Counted from the stretch's first letter, positions 48,301 to 53,692 are shown. The stretch is DNA of 64,000 nucleotides from Diphasiastrum complanatum (GCA_029204225.1 CM055102.1:38624121-38688120); one strand, 5' to 3'. Notes: generated by a model from the letters alone, not told the origin. Program-made: numbers and translations.

Positions 48301-51300
48301 GGCATTCTTGGTCTAGACGACTATCGTGGGATGCAGTTATGGTCATTATGGATCCCTTGGCATGATGGCAGTTTATATTCATGGTCTTTACGGATACCTT
48401 GAGATGTTGCTGCTTTATATTTAAGGGCCTTGTGGATACTCGGGCTCTTGATCTTGATACTGCACATGTGTCCATTCTAGTTGCTGCTTGTTAGGGTGAC
48501 TTTTCATGCTTAGTGTTATGGTTTCTGCATATTGCTTGGCCTTCGGTGATGTTGTAGAATTTGTCACAACTTTTATTTTTATGTGTTGTTTCTACTGCAA
48601 GTGATCTTGGGAGCCGCAAAGCTACGCTTGAAGCTTGTGGAAACGAGAGAGCGGATTGCTTTGGGTGTTATCAACAATTGCCAAGTTGAAGGGGTCGAGT
48701 TTCGATTGCAAGTGGAAGAGCAATTCTGATGAGGATCTTTTCTGTAACATCGATTTACAAATTTGTTGCTGGAATTTGTGAGACATGCAGGCGTGATAGA
48801 GATTGAATCGAATATGTAGTTTTTGGATGTTGATACAAAGATTAGTGGTTTCTAACTTGTTAGAAGCATGACTTTGAGTTGGTTACCGTTCAATAGGTTA
48901 GCCTGTAAATAATTGCAGAAAAGCATGTGTTTGGTAGATGTTTAGAAGAGGGAAATCCTGTGAGAGTCTTGCCTTGACTGAAACTATGATAGTTAGCCTG
49001 AAGGATAGATTACTACAGTGAGTCATACCCTATGCATGCTAAGGGACTGTAGAGTAGTGTAATGGGCTTGTATGTAATTGACCAAACTTAAATGAAACAA
49101 AGCAAATCAACCAAAAACTCGCAAATTCCTTACTGCTACTTTCAATCAGGGCTGTATCTGCTGCAGGCAGCATTTTGGCTGTAGGAAACCCTGCAAGAAA
49201 TACTGATGACAAACTTTAAATCTTTTGTGACTGTACGCTGCAAATCCGCCTATGGTAGGGCATAATTTTCAACCTTACATGCTGGAAAAAAAACCTTGAA
49301 ACAGCCCTGGTGGCAGCGTGGCCGCTGGCAGCTATTCTGCCCCTTAGGTCGCGTGAATTCATCTCATCCAGAGCCGCCATCATTTTCGCCTCCCAACCTG
49401 CTCAACGATCTTTGAAGCAAGAGCAGATCCTGCGGCTTTCTGTTGGTTGGGCAGCTGAGGCAGTTGTGAGGTGGCTCATAGAATCAAGACAATGAAAACA
49501 GTCGTGATTGGTGGCCCCCGATCAGGGCAAGCCAGAGCTTTTTCGTAACTAATGCTTATTCAACTTAACTTTGTTATTTTGGCATAATTGAACTTCAGCA
49601 AATCTAAATGGCCTGTTTATTGGCACATCATATCTAGCTTTTTGTCATGCTGGTTTTGCTACTTCTAAAAATGCTTTCTGCAATTATTTTCAATAGTATT
49701 ATTTGACATCTATCTAGCTTTTTGTCATGCTGATTTTGCTACTTCTAAAAATAGTCTTTGCAGTTATTTTCAATAGTCTTATTTGGATTCCATATATGAT
49801 ACATTTTTAATATCACATGAATTGTAGATACAAAGGGAAGACATCGGTCAAAAAATTCTCAAGTATCGATTTTATGGCACTGTTTTTGGTAGGATATAAA
49901 ACTAAATCTGAACAATGCACCATATCCTGTACAAGTGGGGGAATTGTCAACTGCACTGGCGGTACCTTCTACGGACTTGATTTTGCAACAAATGATTAAG
50001 GTTCTTATCAAAATGCATGACGGTGGTAAAGCAAGGGATGGGAAGATTGGACATCTTAATGAACTAGCTAAGAGCTCAAATCAACTGCCTATCAATAATA
50101 AGTTTTTATGGGTGAGCGTAAGGACTCCAAACCGGATTTAGTTGAAGGATGGGTACAACGTTGGCATAGCTATATTAATGTTCATGACATCCTAGAGAAA
50201 AAAAAGATTGAAACAGCAATGCTTTAAGTCCCAGGTAAGGTAGTATCATGGTGGCAGGACGTGACCCTGAAACTGGCAACTCGGGAAGAATTACATCATC
50301 AATCCTTAGAACCTTCACATTGACCAGTCACCGATGATTCACTCATGTACATCCCCCTTATGGAGTGTATAATGACTCTAGTTGATTTGACTTGTATTTC
50401 CAGGAATTTATTGAGTGAAGTGCCTTTGTTTTACCTTTGGCACAATGATGGTTTATTCGTGGGTTGCCAGCCGACTACCGCAATGAATGCACACAGAATG
50501 TATTGCAGACTCTTGAGGATGCTGCTGTATATGATAAGTATATAGCAGCCTCAAGAAAAACTCAAGCTGTCACTCTTCTAAAGGGAAAAAGAGCAACAAA
50601 TGGACTAAACAATTTTTCGTTGAGTTAAACGAAGCACATTCCTTTTCCAAAGTGAAGGAAAGGAGAAGTTATCTTCAAAAAATAGAAAGGCACGGTTTAA
50701 CACTGGGTCTACCCAAGAGAATCCGGATTCTTTTGAAACCCAGTTAGCAACTTATGCTTCGGTACTGATGAGACATAAGCAATGCTGTTTGGCTAAGATT
50801 TTTTGTTTACTGAATTCAGTATTATTGTTTTGATTTAGATCCTTTGACTTTTGTCTCTCGAAAGTGTATATATGGATCATATTGGATTCCCGACAAGTAC
50901 TAAGAGTCAATTAGTATGATCAACTAGGCAAGCCTAGTTGACATTATCAAGTTAATGACATTGGTATGGATCTCATCATTCCTCGTGGGATATTGAAAAC
51001 TTTCCTTTGATTGTCGCCTTCATCTTGACCCGTATTATTATGTCAATTTATTTGATTTCATAGCAATCAATATTTTTGCAAGTTTTGTTGTTATATTCAC
51101 TGTGATCCTCATGAATGTTTCTTGCCCAGTAATTGTATGGGAGCTTATTCTAGAGTTGGATCTTGTGAGCTAGGTGTCACAAATTATCTACGTTTGGTAA
51201 TGAAGTCCATGTTCCCTCCAAAGATTGTGAAGAGGCTAGCTATAATGTCATGAAGAGGCTAGCTATAATGTCAGTTGATATTCTCTTGAGAACAATAAAT

Positions 51301-52704
51301 TGAAAATTTCTCATTTCTTGTGTGACTGTCTTGAAACTTGTCACCCAATTACTCTTTTGCTATCTTCTTGAGACTTTAATAACGTTGGTGTCACCCTACC
51401 AATCTTTTGTCCATAAGACAAACAATATTGTTGGTTGCACTTTGACAGAGCAGGCAGTCAATGATGTGAGTTAATAACCTTTCTTTTGAAAGTTTAATAC
51501 TTCAAGTCTTCTTTTGGATTCTAGAAACACTACAGCTCAAACTATAATTTGAATTATCTATAGTTGATTTGTTTCATTATCTTAAATGGAAAGATGGCTA
51601 GGCCAAGATTGTGAACTCTAGTCAAGATTAGGTTGTGAACTCTAGTCACGAAGAAAGTATGGAGGATTACCACCTTAGGGAGTGTATTAGCGTAAAGTGC
51701 ATTTGGGGAGTTTGGAGATCTACGTTTCAAGCACGACCATAGAGGTTTCTAATATTACAGAGGATTTTGATAAGCTGGCAGTATCATATATCAAGATTCA
51801 TAAGTCATGAGATAACTTTTCCATAAAATGTTTAGTACCATAGGATTGATAGATTGAGATTTGAATCAAATCAGTATTTAGTCATTTAGTTATTTATATT
51901 TGAAGTTGATTCTTAGCTCAAGGTTTGAAGTTCTTAATTAGAATTTCACCCTCTAACTTCTTTTAGAGCATTGGATTGCTTGCTATGAAGTAGAATTTTT
52001 ATACTTTCTTTTTGTAAGTATATATTCCTGTTTTTCTTTAGAATCTCTTTTCACACTCTTCTTAATTTGTCTGTTAAAAAAAACTTTTCGTCTGCCAATC
52101 TCGATTCTAATATTCCTGATTTTAGTCCTTTGATAGTTGTGATGTCCACATTAGATCATGCTTGCAAAAGCAAGCTTCATCATATGTGGCAAACATGGGT
52201 TTGCTTTCACTTTAGGTAGATCAGGAACAATGTGGAATTGGTATGTTAGAAGAGTCGGCATTTGATTAATATCGATTATTTTGGCACATTTGAGTGATTG
52301 TCCCAGTATTCACAGGTTTAACTCTCAAGCTACATTGGTTTTAAACTTAAGGGTGAAATATTAGAATTCATTGTAGCGTAGAACACATTTGTGCTTACAC
52401 AATGTTACATTGGAAGAATACCTATAAGCATAGATGTTGGCATATGACAATAAGTAAGAAGTCTTTAGACTAAATGCATGTAGTATTTGAGAATGTTTTA
52501 TAGTCATCATACCGATAGAGTTTAGTATATGATTGAGAATGAGATATTAATATTTGTCTCCAAAAATTGGTGTCTAATATATAGTGGTCAACATTTTTAA
52601 ATTCATGTGCAGAGAACAGGGGGTAAAGCTTTGTACTACGTGTTGACCACACTTACCTTTTGCCTGCTTATTATGTTCTATGGGGCAGTTTACGCATACA
52701 GAAG
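12648..52704 (+). CDS. C2H2-type zinc-finger transmembrane protein gene, interrupted model (seven exons seen, end not certain)
   Basis: Proposed exons: 12,648-12,740; 37,431-37,549; 37,627 or 37,646-37,855; 38,955-39,086; 42,662-42,719; 43,566-43,639; 52,613-52,704; perhaps a last one at 53,066-53,156. The product would be near 290 residues: hydrophobic N-terminus, Cys/His segment, C2H2 finger, a cysteine-rich block ([13 protein letters not shown]), the conserved blocks SCFPPKE and [12 protein letters not shown], then one membrane helix. I recognise this order from a conserved plant family usually annotated as C2H2-like zinc-finger protein; its molecular function is not established to my knowledge. 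Signal peptide plus C-terminal helix suggest an endomembrane protein. Donors are GT and acceptors AG at every junction except a phase conflict at intron 2. Exon 1 is the least certain; exons 3-7 support each other by phase and order. Confidence 0.7.
12741..14476. other. Start of intron 1, no recognisable gene
   Basis: AT-rich, with no ORF showing family resemblance on either strand. ORFs at 12,587-12,964 and 12,844-13,080 overlap exon 1 or read into the intron and have no recognisable content. Confidence 0.45.
14477..14930 (-). pseudogene. Gypsy integrase fragment
   Basis: Minus-strand reading from 14,660 gives [20 protein letters not shown] and [13 protein letters not shown], the integrase core around the second catalytic Asp (usual form SDRDSKF; here NDLHSKF, so degraded). 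Upstream on the same strand (14,930-14,690) remnants of the zinc-binding domain can be read ([15 protein letters not shown]). Frameshifts and stops abound. Integrase inserts element cDNA into chromosomes. The fragment is isolated; its LTRs were not found. Confidence 0.65.
15060..15490 (-). pseudogene. Uncharacterised retroelement-like ORF, possibly gag
   Basis: Two minus-strand frames separated by a few bases read [20 protein letters not shown] and [20 protein letters not shown], then [20 protein letters not shown]. The charged N-terminal part and the heptad-like later part would suit a gypsy gag N-terminus, but I see no retrotransposon-gag motif, so the assignment is open. The ORF as first found starts at 15,653, but the part above 15,490 belongs to the repeat that begins there. 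Confidence 0.35.
15495..15960 (+). repeat. Trp-rich repeat family, copy 1 (fragment)
   Basis: Closely resembles 35,405-35,890 in the same orientation (shared stretches include TTCCTTGGATTGTTGCTCAT and ACTCATTCC...GATATTGCT). One + strand frame reads [16 protein letters not shown], similar to the Trp/Pro units seen in 36,200-36,500. The copy is short and broken by stops. It belongs to a gypsy-related family, judged by the chromodomain and LTR that follow the 35-37 kb copy. Confidence 0.7.
15975..16424 (-). pseudogene. Copia D (copy 1) gag N-terminus
   Basis: The minus strand from 16,424 reads [10 protein letters not shown], then regains frame for the gag core, in which KELWEYLEK follows the position where copy 2 is broken. 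Several stops. The primer-site region (TGGTGTCAGAGC, minus strand 16,456-16,445) lies upstream. Same family as 28,138-28,425 on the opposite strand. Confidence 0.65.
16457..18094 (-). mobile_element. Copia D (copy 1) 5' LTR, minus strand, left arm of an inverted pair
   Basis: About 1.6 kb, reverse complement of 26,529-28,104. A non-functional 86-residue frame inside it (17,535-17,275) is almost identical to the one at 27,077-27,337, with only about two residues changed. The LTR ends at the hAT terminus at 18,095. ORF-sized stretches inside are shadows of LTR sequence, not genes. Confidence 0.8.
18095..18420. mobile_element. hAT copy 1: terminal/subterminal region with GGTACC palindromes
   Basis: Starts GTGCCTTGTGGTACCGCTG, the same as the start of the second hAT copy at 28,426 (GTGCCCTGTGGTACTGCTG). 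About 13 GGTAC(C) motifs occur in about 310 bases, many as back-to-back palindromes. Clustered short subterminal motifs are characteristic of hAT ends, where they bind transposase. The exact terminal base and the 8-bp target duplication were not resolved. Confidence 0.65.
18282..18351. repeat. 16-bp inverted repeat around a (TA)n core
   Basis: CCGCGGGACCTATGAT at 18,282-18,297 is matched by its exact reverse complement at 18,336-18,351, with about 38 bases of TA between them. The structure could extrude as a cruciform. Confidence 0.9.
18725..19302 (+). pseudogene. hAT transposase 5' part: BED zinc finger and Pro-rich linker
   Basis: The ATG at 18,725 opens a 98-residue frame, [16 protein letters not shown]... 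It holds a BED-type finger [11 protein letters not shown]...RLKGHLL...APCG (C-x2-C, then H, then C), the form seen at the N-terminus of plant hAT transposases, where it binds DNA at the element ends. A TAG at 19,019 ends it. In another frame a Pro-rich linker continues to about 19,302 ([19 protein letters not shown]), where gypsy sequence begins. Catalytic and dimerisation domains are missing on this strand. Base composition is much richer in G+C than its surroundings. Confidence 0.75.
19303..20560 (+). pseudogene. Gypsy element 1: reverse transcriptase and RNase H
   Basis: RT motifs in order: [51 protein letters not shown], then the catalytic [12 protein letters not shown] near 19,930 and [15 protein letters not shown]. 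RNase H follows, shortened: after EELNQRF it jumps to [12 protein letters not shown]. It then ends in [13 protein letters not shown] plus RNase H convert element RNA to DNA. Stops at 19,662, 19,767 and 20,139 replace family-conserved residues. gag, protease, integrase and 5' LTR are absent; the left edge abuts the hAT linker. Confidence 0.88.
20658..20781 (+). mobile_element. LTR piece of gypsy element 1
   Basis: GGTCACAGACCAGGGCACGG...GGGATTGTAACA is the reverse complement of 35,028-35,150 (the LTR beside the minus-strand gag), with scattered substitutions. It therefore represents the 3' end of an LTR of that family, ending ...GTAACA. The upstream LTR part is missing or replaced: 20,561-20,657 does not match. 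Confidence 0.75.
20885..21366 (+). repeat. 5' LTR of gypsy element 2
   Basis: Matches 26,043-26,527 over nearly its whole length (for example ACAGGCCTACTGGGCTACT and CATATATTCCGCAGGCCTCT in both). The first 30 or so bases are strongly diverged. ORFs at 20,890-21,176 are LTR sequence, not genes. Confidence 0.8.
21367..21378 (+). promoter_or_regulatory. Primer-binding site of gypsy element 2
   Basis: TGGTATCAGAGC directly after the 5' LTR, complementary to plant initiator tRNA-Met. Confidence 0.85.
22058..23674 (+). pseudogene. Gypsy element 2 gag and protease
   Basis: The ATG at 22,058 gives [20 protein letters not shown]; a TGA at 22,190 interrupts, and the same frame resumes to 23,671. Gag core: [50 protein letters not shown]. 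Zinc knuckle [14 protein letters not shown] (C-x2-C-x4-H-x4-C) near 23,035. Aspartic protease with the catalytic triplet in [13 protein letters not shown] near 23,335. A TAG at 23,672 ends the 450-residue frame before RT. Gag packages RNA and protease matures the polyprotein. The Ser/Pro-rich spacer before the knuckle is normal for chromoviruses. Apart from two stops it is well preserved. Confidence 0.9.
23675..25110 (+). pseudogene. Gypsy element 2 reverse transcriptase and RNase H
   Basis: The frame of 310 residues from 23,774 holds [66 protein letters not shown], catalytic [13 protein letters not shown] near 24,345 and [15 protein letters not shown]. After a TAG at 24,704 it continues into RNase H ([50 protein letters not shown]), and a TAG at 25,013 precedes the last part ([13 protein letters not shown]). 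The order and spacing match intact chromoviruses, so only point stops inactivate this part. Confidence 0.9.
25111..25360 (+). pseudogene. Gypsy element 2 integrase remnant (5' two thirds deleted)
   Basis: RNase H runs straight into [20 protein letters not shown], the last part of the integrase core containing the catalytic Glu, then [15 protein letters not shown]. The zinc-binding H-H-C-C domain and both catalytic Asp motifs are missing, so several hundred bases have been deleted at about 25,120. Without the two Asp residues it cannot integrate cDNA. Confidence 0.85.
25361..25900 (+). pseudogene. Gypsy element 2 integrase C-terminus and chromodomain
   Basis: After a frameshift near 25,350 the reading gives [40 protein letters not shown], and then the chromodomain block [20 protein letters not shown] near 25,810. 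Chromodomains at this position define chromoviruses and guide insertion to chromatin marks. The other-frame 284-residue ORF over this stretch is hydrophobic nonsense after its first 70 residues. Confidence 0.8.
26043..26527 (+). repeat. 3' LTR of gypsy element 2
   Basis: Starts TGTTCTTTATAGCC after the purine-rich tract and ends ...GATTTTGATCATAACT, the same end as the 5' LTR. The 130-residue ORF at 25,898-26,290 runs across the boundary and is not a gene. Confidence 0.85.
26529..28104 (+). mobile_element. Copia D (copy 2) 5' LTR, right arm of an inverted pair
   Basis: About 1.58 kb, reverse complement of 16,457-18,094. It starts at ATATATATAATGGCTG and ends CCTCA before the primer site TGGTATCAGAGC (28,106-28,117). 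The 86-residue frame at 27,077-27,337 is shared with the other copy and is LTR sequence. Confidence 0.8.
28138..28425 (+). pseudogene. Copia D (copy 2) gag N-terminus, interrupted by a hAT element
   Basis: The ATG at 28,138 gives MANDQMNTI and then stops; the correct gag frame resumes from 28,196 as [19 protein letters not shown], then [20 protein letters not shown], typical of copia gag N-termini. It ends at KFSKAKE where the hAT terminus begins. Copy 1 on the other strand continues past this point (KELWEYLEK), which shows the hAT insertion happened in this copy. Confidence 0.75.
28815..28945 (+). repeat. Imperfect short repeats GAGAGCCAGYGA
   Basis: Around eight imperfect units of roughly 12-25 bases (GAGAGCCAGTGA, GAGAGCCAGCGA, GAGAGGCTGTT and similar) lie just before the small ORF of the hAT copy. 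They may be its leader or transposase-binding repeats. The Pro/Cys/Leu ORFs on the opposite strand at 28,544-28,801 are low-complexity shadows. Confidence 0.5.
28966..29283 (+). CDS. Small charged ORF inside hAT copy 2, function unknown
   Basis: ATG to TAA, 105 codons. It is strongly charged and helical in appearance: [20 protein letters not shown], then [20 protein letters not shown] and [19 protein letters not shown]. It lies between the hAT left end and the 3' end of the transposase, transcribed in the opposite direction. A one-base shift near 29,195 would instead end it in an acidic tail ([14 protein letters not shown]) at 29,262, so it may once have been slightly different. I recognise no family. 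It could be an accessory protein of the element, a captured host exon, or chance. Confidence 0.4.
   Translation: MAERIPPKPEGEAKRKLEEDIRRHNERHRKQETDIAEMLRQTRQRHPELQKLDLDEQIGMDFARRQLIKGRPDVGLTRRQSESDRTMHLTRVRSRWRICRHVQNR
29284..29802. other. hAT copy 2 spacer, no gene
   Basis: AT-rich stretch between the small + strand ORF and the transposase 3' end. A minus-strand 69-codon frame (29,795-29,586) has no recognisable content. Confidence 0.4.
29803..33300 (-). pseudogene. hAT transposase: DUF659 core, C-terminal dimerisation region, Pro-rich tail
   Basis: Minus strand, 5' to 3'. Linker [23 protein letters not shown]659 block [49 protein letters not shown]. Then VVTGNATNC, where hAT proteins normally have VVTDNA, so the second catalytic Asp appears lost. 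It continues with [15 protein letters not shown]...[14 protein letters not shown] and [21 protein letters not shown] probable intron (about 32,219-32,123, GT...CAG) leads to [37 protein letters not shown] and LALRVLSQ. After a second break comes [19 protein letters not shown], the hAT dimerisation signature. The tail to 29,803 is acidic and Pro-rich ([33 protein letters not shown]). Stops and frame changes make it inactive. Confidence 0.8.
32847..33629 (-). pseudogene. Chimeric 260-codon ORF: gypsy gag zinc knuckle fused to hAT
   Basis: One uninterrupted minus-strand frame. About residues 1-105 are the gypsy gag end, with knuckle [20 protein letters not shown] (C-x2-C-x4-H-x4-C). From about residue 110 it is the hAT linker ([20 protein letters not shown]) and N-terminal transposase block ([20 protein letters not shown]). 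The last 60 residues are out of the true DUF659 frame. The fusion point lies near 33,300. No known protein has this combination to my knowledge; it is most simply a by-product of nested rearrangement. There is no evidence that it is expressed. Confidence 0.6.
33300..34280 (-). pseudogene. Gypsy element 3 gag
   Basis: The ATG at 34,280 reads [20 protein letters not shown], a coiled-coil-like segment ([20 protein letters not shown]), then the retrotransposon gag core: APEVF-like [60 protein letters not shown] frame break at about 33,756 is followed by the Lys-rich segment and zinc knuckle near 33,450. Protease and pol are missing: hAT sequence starts at about 33,300. The gag is otherwise well preserved. 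Confidence 0.85.
34281..35012 (-). other. 5' leader of gypsy element 3
   Basis: Untranslated stretch between gag start and primer site. Minus-strand ORFs of 74-107 codons here have no family resemblance. Confidence 0.5.
35013..35400 (-). mobile_element. Gypsy element 3 primer site and 5' LTR (minus strand)
   Basis: The minus strand carries TGGTATCAGAGCC at 35,025-35,013, preceded by an LTR whose complement starts TGTTACAATCCC at 35,028. The LTR sequence to about 35,150 is shared, inverted, with 20,658-20,781. The outer end near 35,400 is estimated from where the next repeat begins. Confidence 0.75.
35405..36550 (+). repeat. Degenerate Trp-rich repeat domain of gypsy element 4
   Basis: The first 480 bases match 15,495-15,960. 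The later part contains imperfect 42-50-base units whose + strand translation repeats the motif Asp-x3-Pro-Ser-Trp-x-x-Trp-Ile-Pro-Trp-Tyr (for example [16 protein letters not shown], then [16 protein letters not shown], then [12 protein letters not shown] between 36,310 and 36,480). Stops are few over 36,132-36,563 (143 codons open). It directly precedes a gypsy chromodomain and LTR, so it occupies the place of pol or integrase in that element. I know no named domain of this form. Confidence 0.6.
36555..36770 (+). pseudogene. Gypsy element 4 chromodomain fragment
   Basis: The + strand reads [20 protein letters not shown] and [10 protein letters not shown], parallel to the chromodomain of gypsy element 2 ([20 protein letters not shown]). 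A Trp is replaced by Gly and stops lie nearby. It marks the 3' coding end of a chromovirus. Confidence 0.75.
36775..37265 (+). mobile_element. 3' LTR of gypsy element 4
   Basis: GTGCCAGGGAGAGTTATGGACT resembles the start of the gypsy 2 LTR (AGCCAGGGAGAGTTACGGACT), and GGCCTTGGGCCCTT...GAGAGTGGGGGCC follows in the same order. A related but diverged subfamily. The right end, near TGGCTTCATTCG, is approximate. Confidence 0.6.
37162..37243 (+). repeat. 41-bp perfect tandem duplication
   Basis: The unit GGGTTAAGTCTTGCTTATGT...CATAGCTTAGCT occurs twice head to tail near the 3' end of the gypsy 4 LTR. Confidence 0.9.
37431..37549 (+). CDS. Zinc-finger gene, exon 2
   Basis: Frame: [20 protein letters not shown], then [19 protein letters not shown], ending AG before the donor GTGAAC (phase 2). 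The acceptor chosen is GTGTCAG at 37,430, which keeps phase 0 with exon 1. An alternative acceptor (TTCTTCTAG at 37,396) would add the residues [11 protein letters not shown] but needs a two-base carry-over from the previous exon. His/Cys-rich lumenal-type segment, conserved in the plant family. Only a gypsy LTR lies upstream. Confidence 0.7.
37646..37855 (+). CDS. Zinc-finger gene, exon 3 (C2H2 finger)
   Basis: Frame: [40 protein letters not shown], then the finger [20 protein letters not shown] followed by RH (C-x2-C-x12-H-x4-H), ending LNM in phase 0 before GTATGG. The best-looking acceptor is TGTGTTGCAG at 37,645, but exon 2 leaves two bases and the TAT codon needs none, a one-base conflict. 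Acceptors at 37,614, 37,620 or 37,626 would restore phase and add a few residues. Finger spacing is intact, so the protein is likely functional if splicing works. Confidence 0.8.
38955..39086 (+). CDS. Zinc-finger gene, exon 4
   Basis: 44 codons in phase 0 at both ends: [44 protein letters not shown]. Acceptor GATGGGCAG, donor GTAAAT. The cysteines (C, C, C, C, C) are the conserved block that follows the finger in family members. Intron 3 (37,856-38,954) holds nothing recognisable. Confidence 0.82.
39087..42661. other. Intron 4, no recognisable element
   Basis: 3.6 kb of AT-rich sequence without supported coding regions on either strand. A segment at 39,230-39,620 has several AAGTTTAAnAAnGGAAGGTAT-like words that may mark an old small transposon, but no terminal repeats were found. 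Confidence 0.4.
42662..42719 (+). CDS. Zinc-finger gene, exon 5
   Basis: 58 bases: [19 protein letters not shown] plus one base. Acceptor TACATGGCAG, donor GTAATT. Begins phase 0, ends with a single G carried to exon 6. The SCFP...SRLH motif is strongly conserved in the family and tiny exons of this size are easily missed. Confidence 0.82.
43566..43639 (+). CDS. Zinc-finger gene, exon 6
   Basis: 74 bases. The carried G plus AT makes Asp, then [24 protein letters not shown], ending phase 0 before GTAAGT. Acceptor TTTTTACAG. The CDAHSC motif is the hallmark of the family next to exon 5; the phase agreement across a 0.85-kb intron is good evidence that both are real. Confidence 0.85.
43640..45050. 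other. First part of intron 6, no gene
   Basis: AT-rich, no recognisable coding region. ORFs of 65-99 codons on both strands have no motif. Confidence 0.4.
45050..48580 (+). mobile_element. Gypsy element 5 remnant: LTR end, leader, Trp-rich domain
   Basis: CGGTAATAGGGCACTTTCCTGA near 45,352 is a degraded form of the gypsy 2 primer region (TGGTATCAGAGCACTTTCCTGA), so the sequence to its left (from about 45,050) is an LTR end. A leader with an internal imperfect duplication of about 115 bases (45,421-45,640) follows. From about 46,700 to 48,500 units around CATGGnCCTTACGGATTGCTTGGGATG recur, with translations such as [16 protein letters not shown]. No gag, RT or integrase motif was found. This looks like a large non-autonomous derivative inside intron 6. 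Confidence 0.5.
48602..48729 (+). CDS. Exon-like open stretch with stop codon, unidentified
   Basis: Preceded by a pyrimidine-rich acceptor (TGTTGTTTCTACTGCAAG), the reading is [41 protein letters not shown], then TGA. It is free of low-complexity sequence and looks like genuine protein. It lies inside intron 6, so it could be an alternative last exon of the zinc-finger gene, a captured fragment of another gene, or the end of the gypsy 5 coding region. I do not recognise the family. Confidence 0.3.
49631..49790. repeat. 80-bp tandem duplication
   Basis: Two head-to-tail copies starting TATCTAGCTTTTTGTCATGC at 49,631 and 49,711, with about half a dozen differences. Confidence 0.85.
51228..51273. 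repeat. 23-bp tandem duplication
   Basis: TGAAGAGGCTAGCTATAATG plus TCA occurs twice in direct succession without differences. Confidence 0.85.
52613..52704 (+). CDS. Zinc-finger gene, exon 7 (transmembrane helix)
   Basis: Acceptor TTCATGTGCAG gives phase 0, matching the end of exon 6. Frame: [20 protein letters not shown], then [10 protein letters not shown] and two bases of the next codon before GTAAAT. A single hydrophobic helix of about 20 residues with a positively charged exit, as expected for the C-terminal anchor of this family. It lies nearly 9 kb after exon 6, across the gypsy 5 remnant. Confidence 0.75.
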
Positions 52705-53580
52705 GTAAATGGCTAGTCAACCTTGAAGCACAGAGTTGAAGTTGGCATTATATATTTAATTTTCAACTAAGCACTTTACTATGTTTCAATACACAGATCA
52801 TAGTCTCCCCAAACATAGTATATCGAATGACATTGTTTTGATAGAGTGAAAGTCAATGATTTAGGAACAAATTAGCCTATGGAAATTATATGGCAATAAA
52901 TTAACTACCATGTATATTTGTAGTTAAAGATTCATTTCATATGTCATAGTTGTTTGTAGAGGTCTAAAAACTAGAGTGTCCTTGAAATTGGGTTGTTGAG
53001 CTTATATTAGAGGGTCTTTAAGCTAATTGATCGGGCTCTCACTCTCTTTATTCTACAATATGTAGGTCCTACTACAATAATTCAACAATTAGTTCAATGA
53101 TGCCTATCCAGATGCGAGATGTGTTGGCTTACTTTTGCGAGAGATGTTCTCTTTGAGATCTTCACTTCTGTTGGATGATCAGGATGTTGACCATAGCCAA
53201 CCACATACTACACTTTTCTTTCAAAAAATAGTTAGGGAGGATACTTTGAATAGTGAGATTGACATTCTAGCTCGTCGACCGAAGCTCCAGCGTCTTCCTC
53301 GACCATCCAAAGTTCGTCACCAGAGGCCACCATGTGCCTCACACCAGATCACACAGTTTTGCTCTCCCAGTTAGTGAGTTTTATTCCTCCGCATAGCTGG
53401 TGGTAAAGCTACTGATTTTGTACCCTCACGATAGTTGGAGGTTAAGCTTTGGTTGTATTTCCAGTTTATTTTTGTTTTTAGTTTTAGCTGATATAAATAA
53501 GTCCGGCATGGACAATGCTCCTTTCTGATGTACTTTTTCTTTGTCTTATGTGCCCAAGGGAACTCTATAGACATTAATAT
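52705..53580. other. Downstream of exon 7; possible last exon
   Basis: A candidate terminal exon at 53,066-53,156 begins after a pyrimidine-rich acceptor (CTCTTTATTCTACAATATGTAG). It restores phase (AG plus G gives Arg) and reads SYYNNSTISSMMPIQMRDVL, AYFCERCSL, stop. The overlapping 79-codon ORF (53,135-53,374) ends with basic residues and is unassigned. The real last exon might also lie beyond the LINE copies. Confidence 0.3.
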
Positions 53581-53692
53581 ATTCTATTATATTTTCTCTC
53601 TCTCCATGCACATGGATCTTCCCTCGATGAGTGCATATCTGTGGTAGGTAGAAGTGAAGCTCGTAAAGTATACATCTCTCTCAATAGAAGAC

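Larger units (their letters stand above)
48730..52612. other. Second part of intron 6
   Basis: Mostly AT-rich and geneless. A G+C-richer 61-codon ORF sits at 49,310-49,495 ([20 protein letters not shown]...), unidentified. Tandem duplications occur at 49,631-49,790 and 51,228-51,273. A possible gag-like fragment at 49,935-50,141 is too short to assign. Confidence 0.4.

Noticed and set aside
53135-53374. 79-codon ORF as the terminal exon of the zinc-finger gene
   Set aside because: Its frame does not fit the two bases left by exon 7 at a convincing acceptor, and the sequence has no family resemblance.
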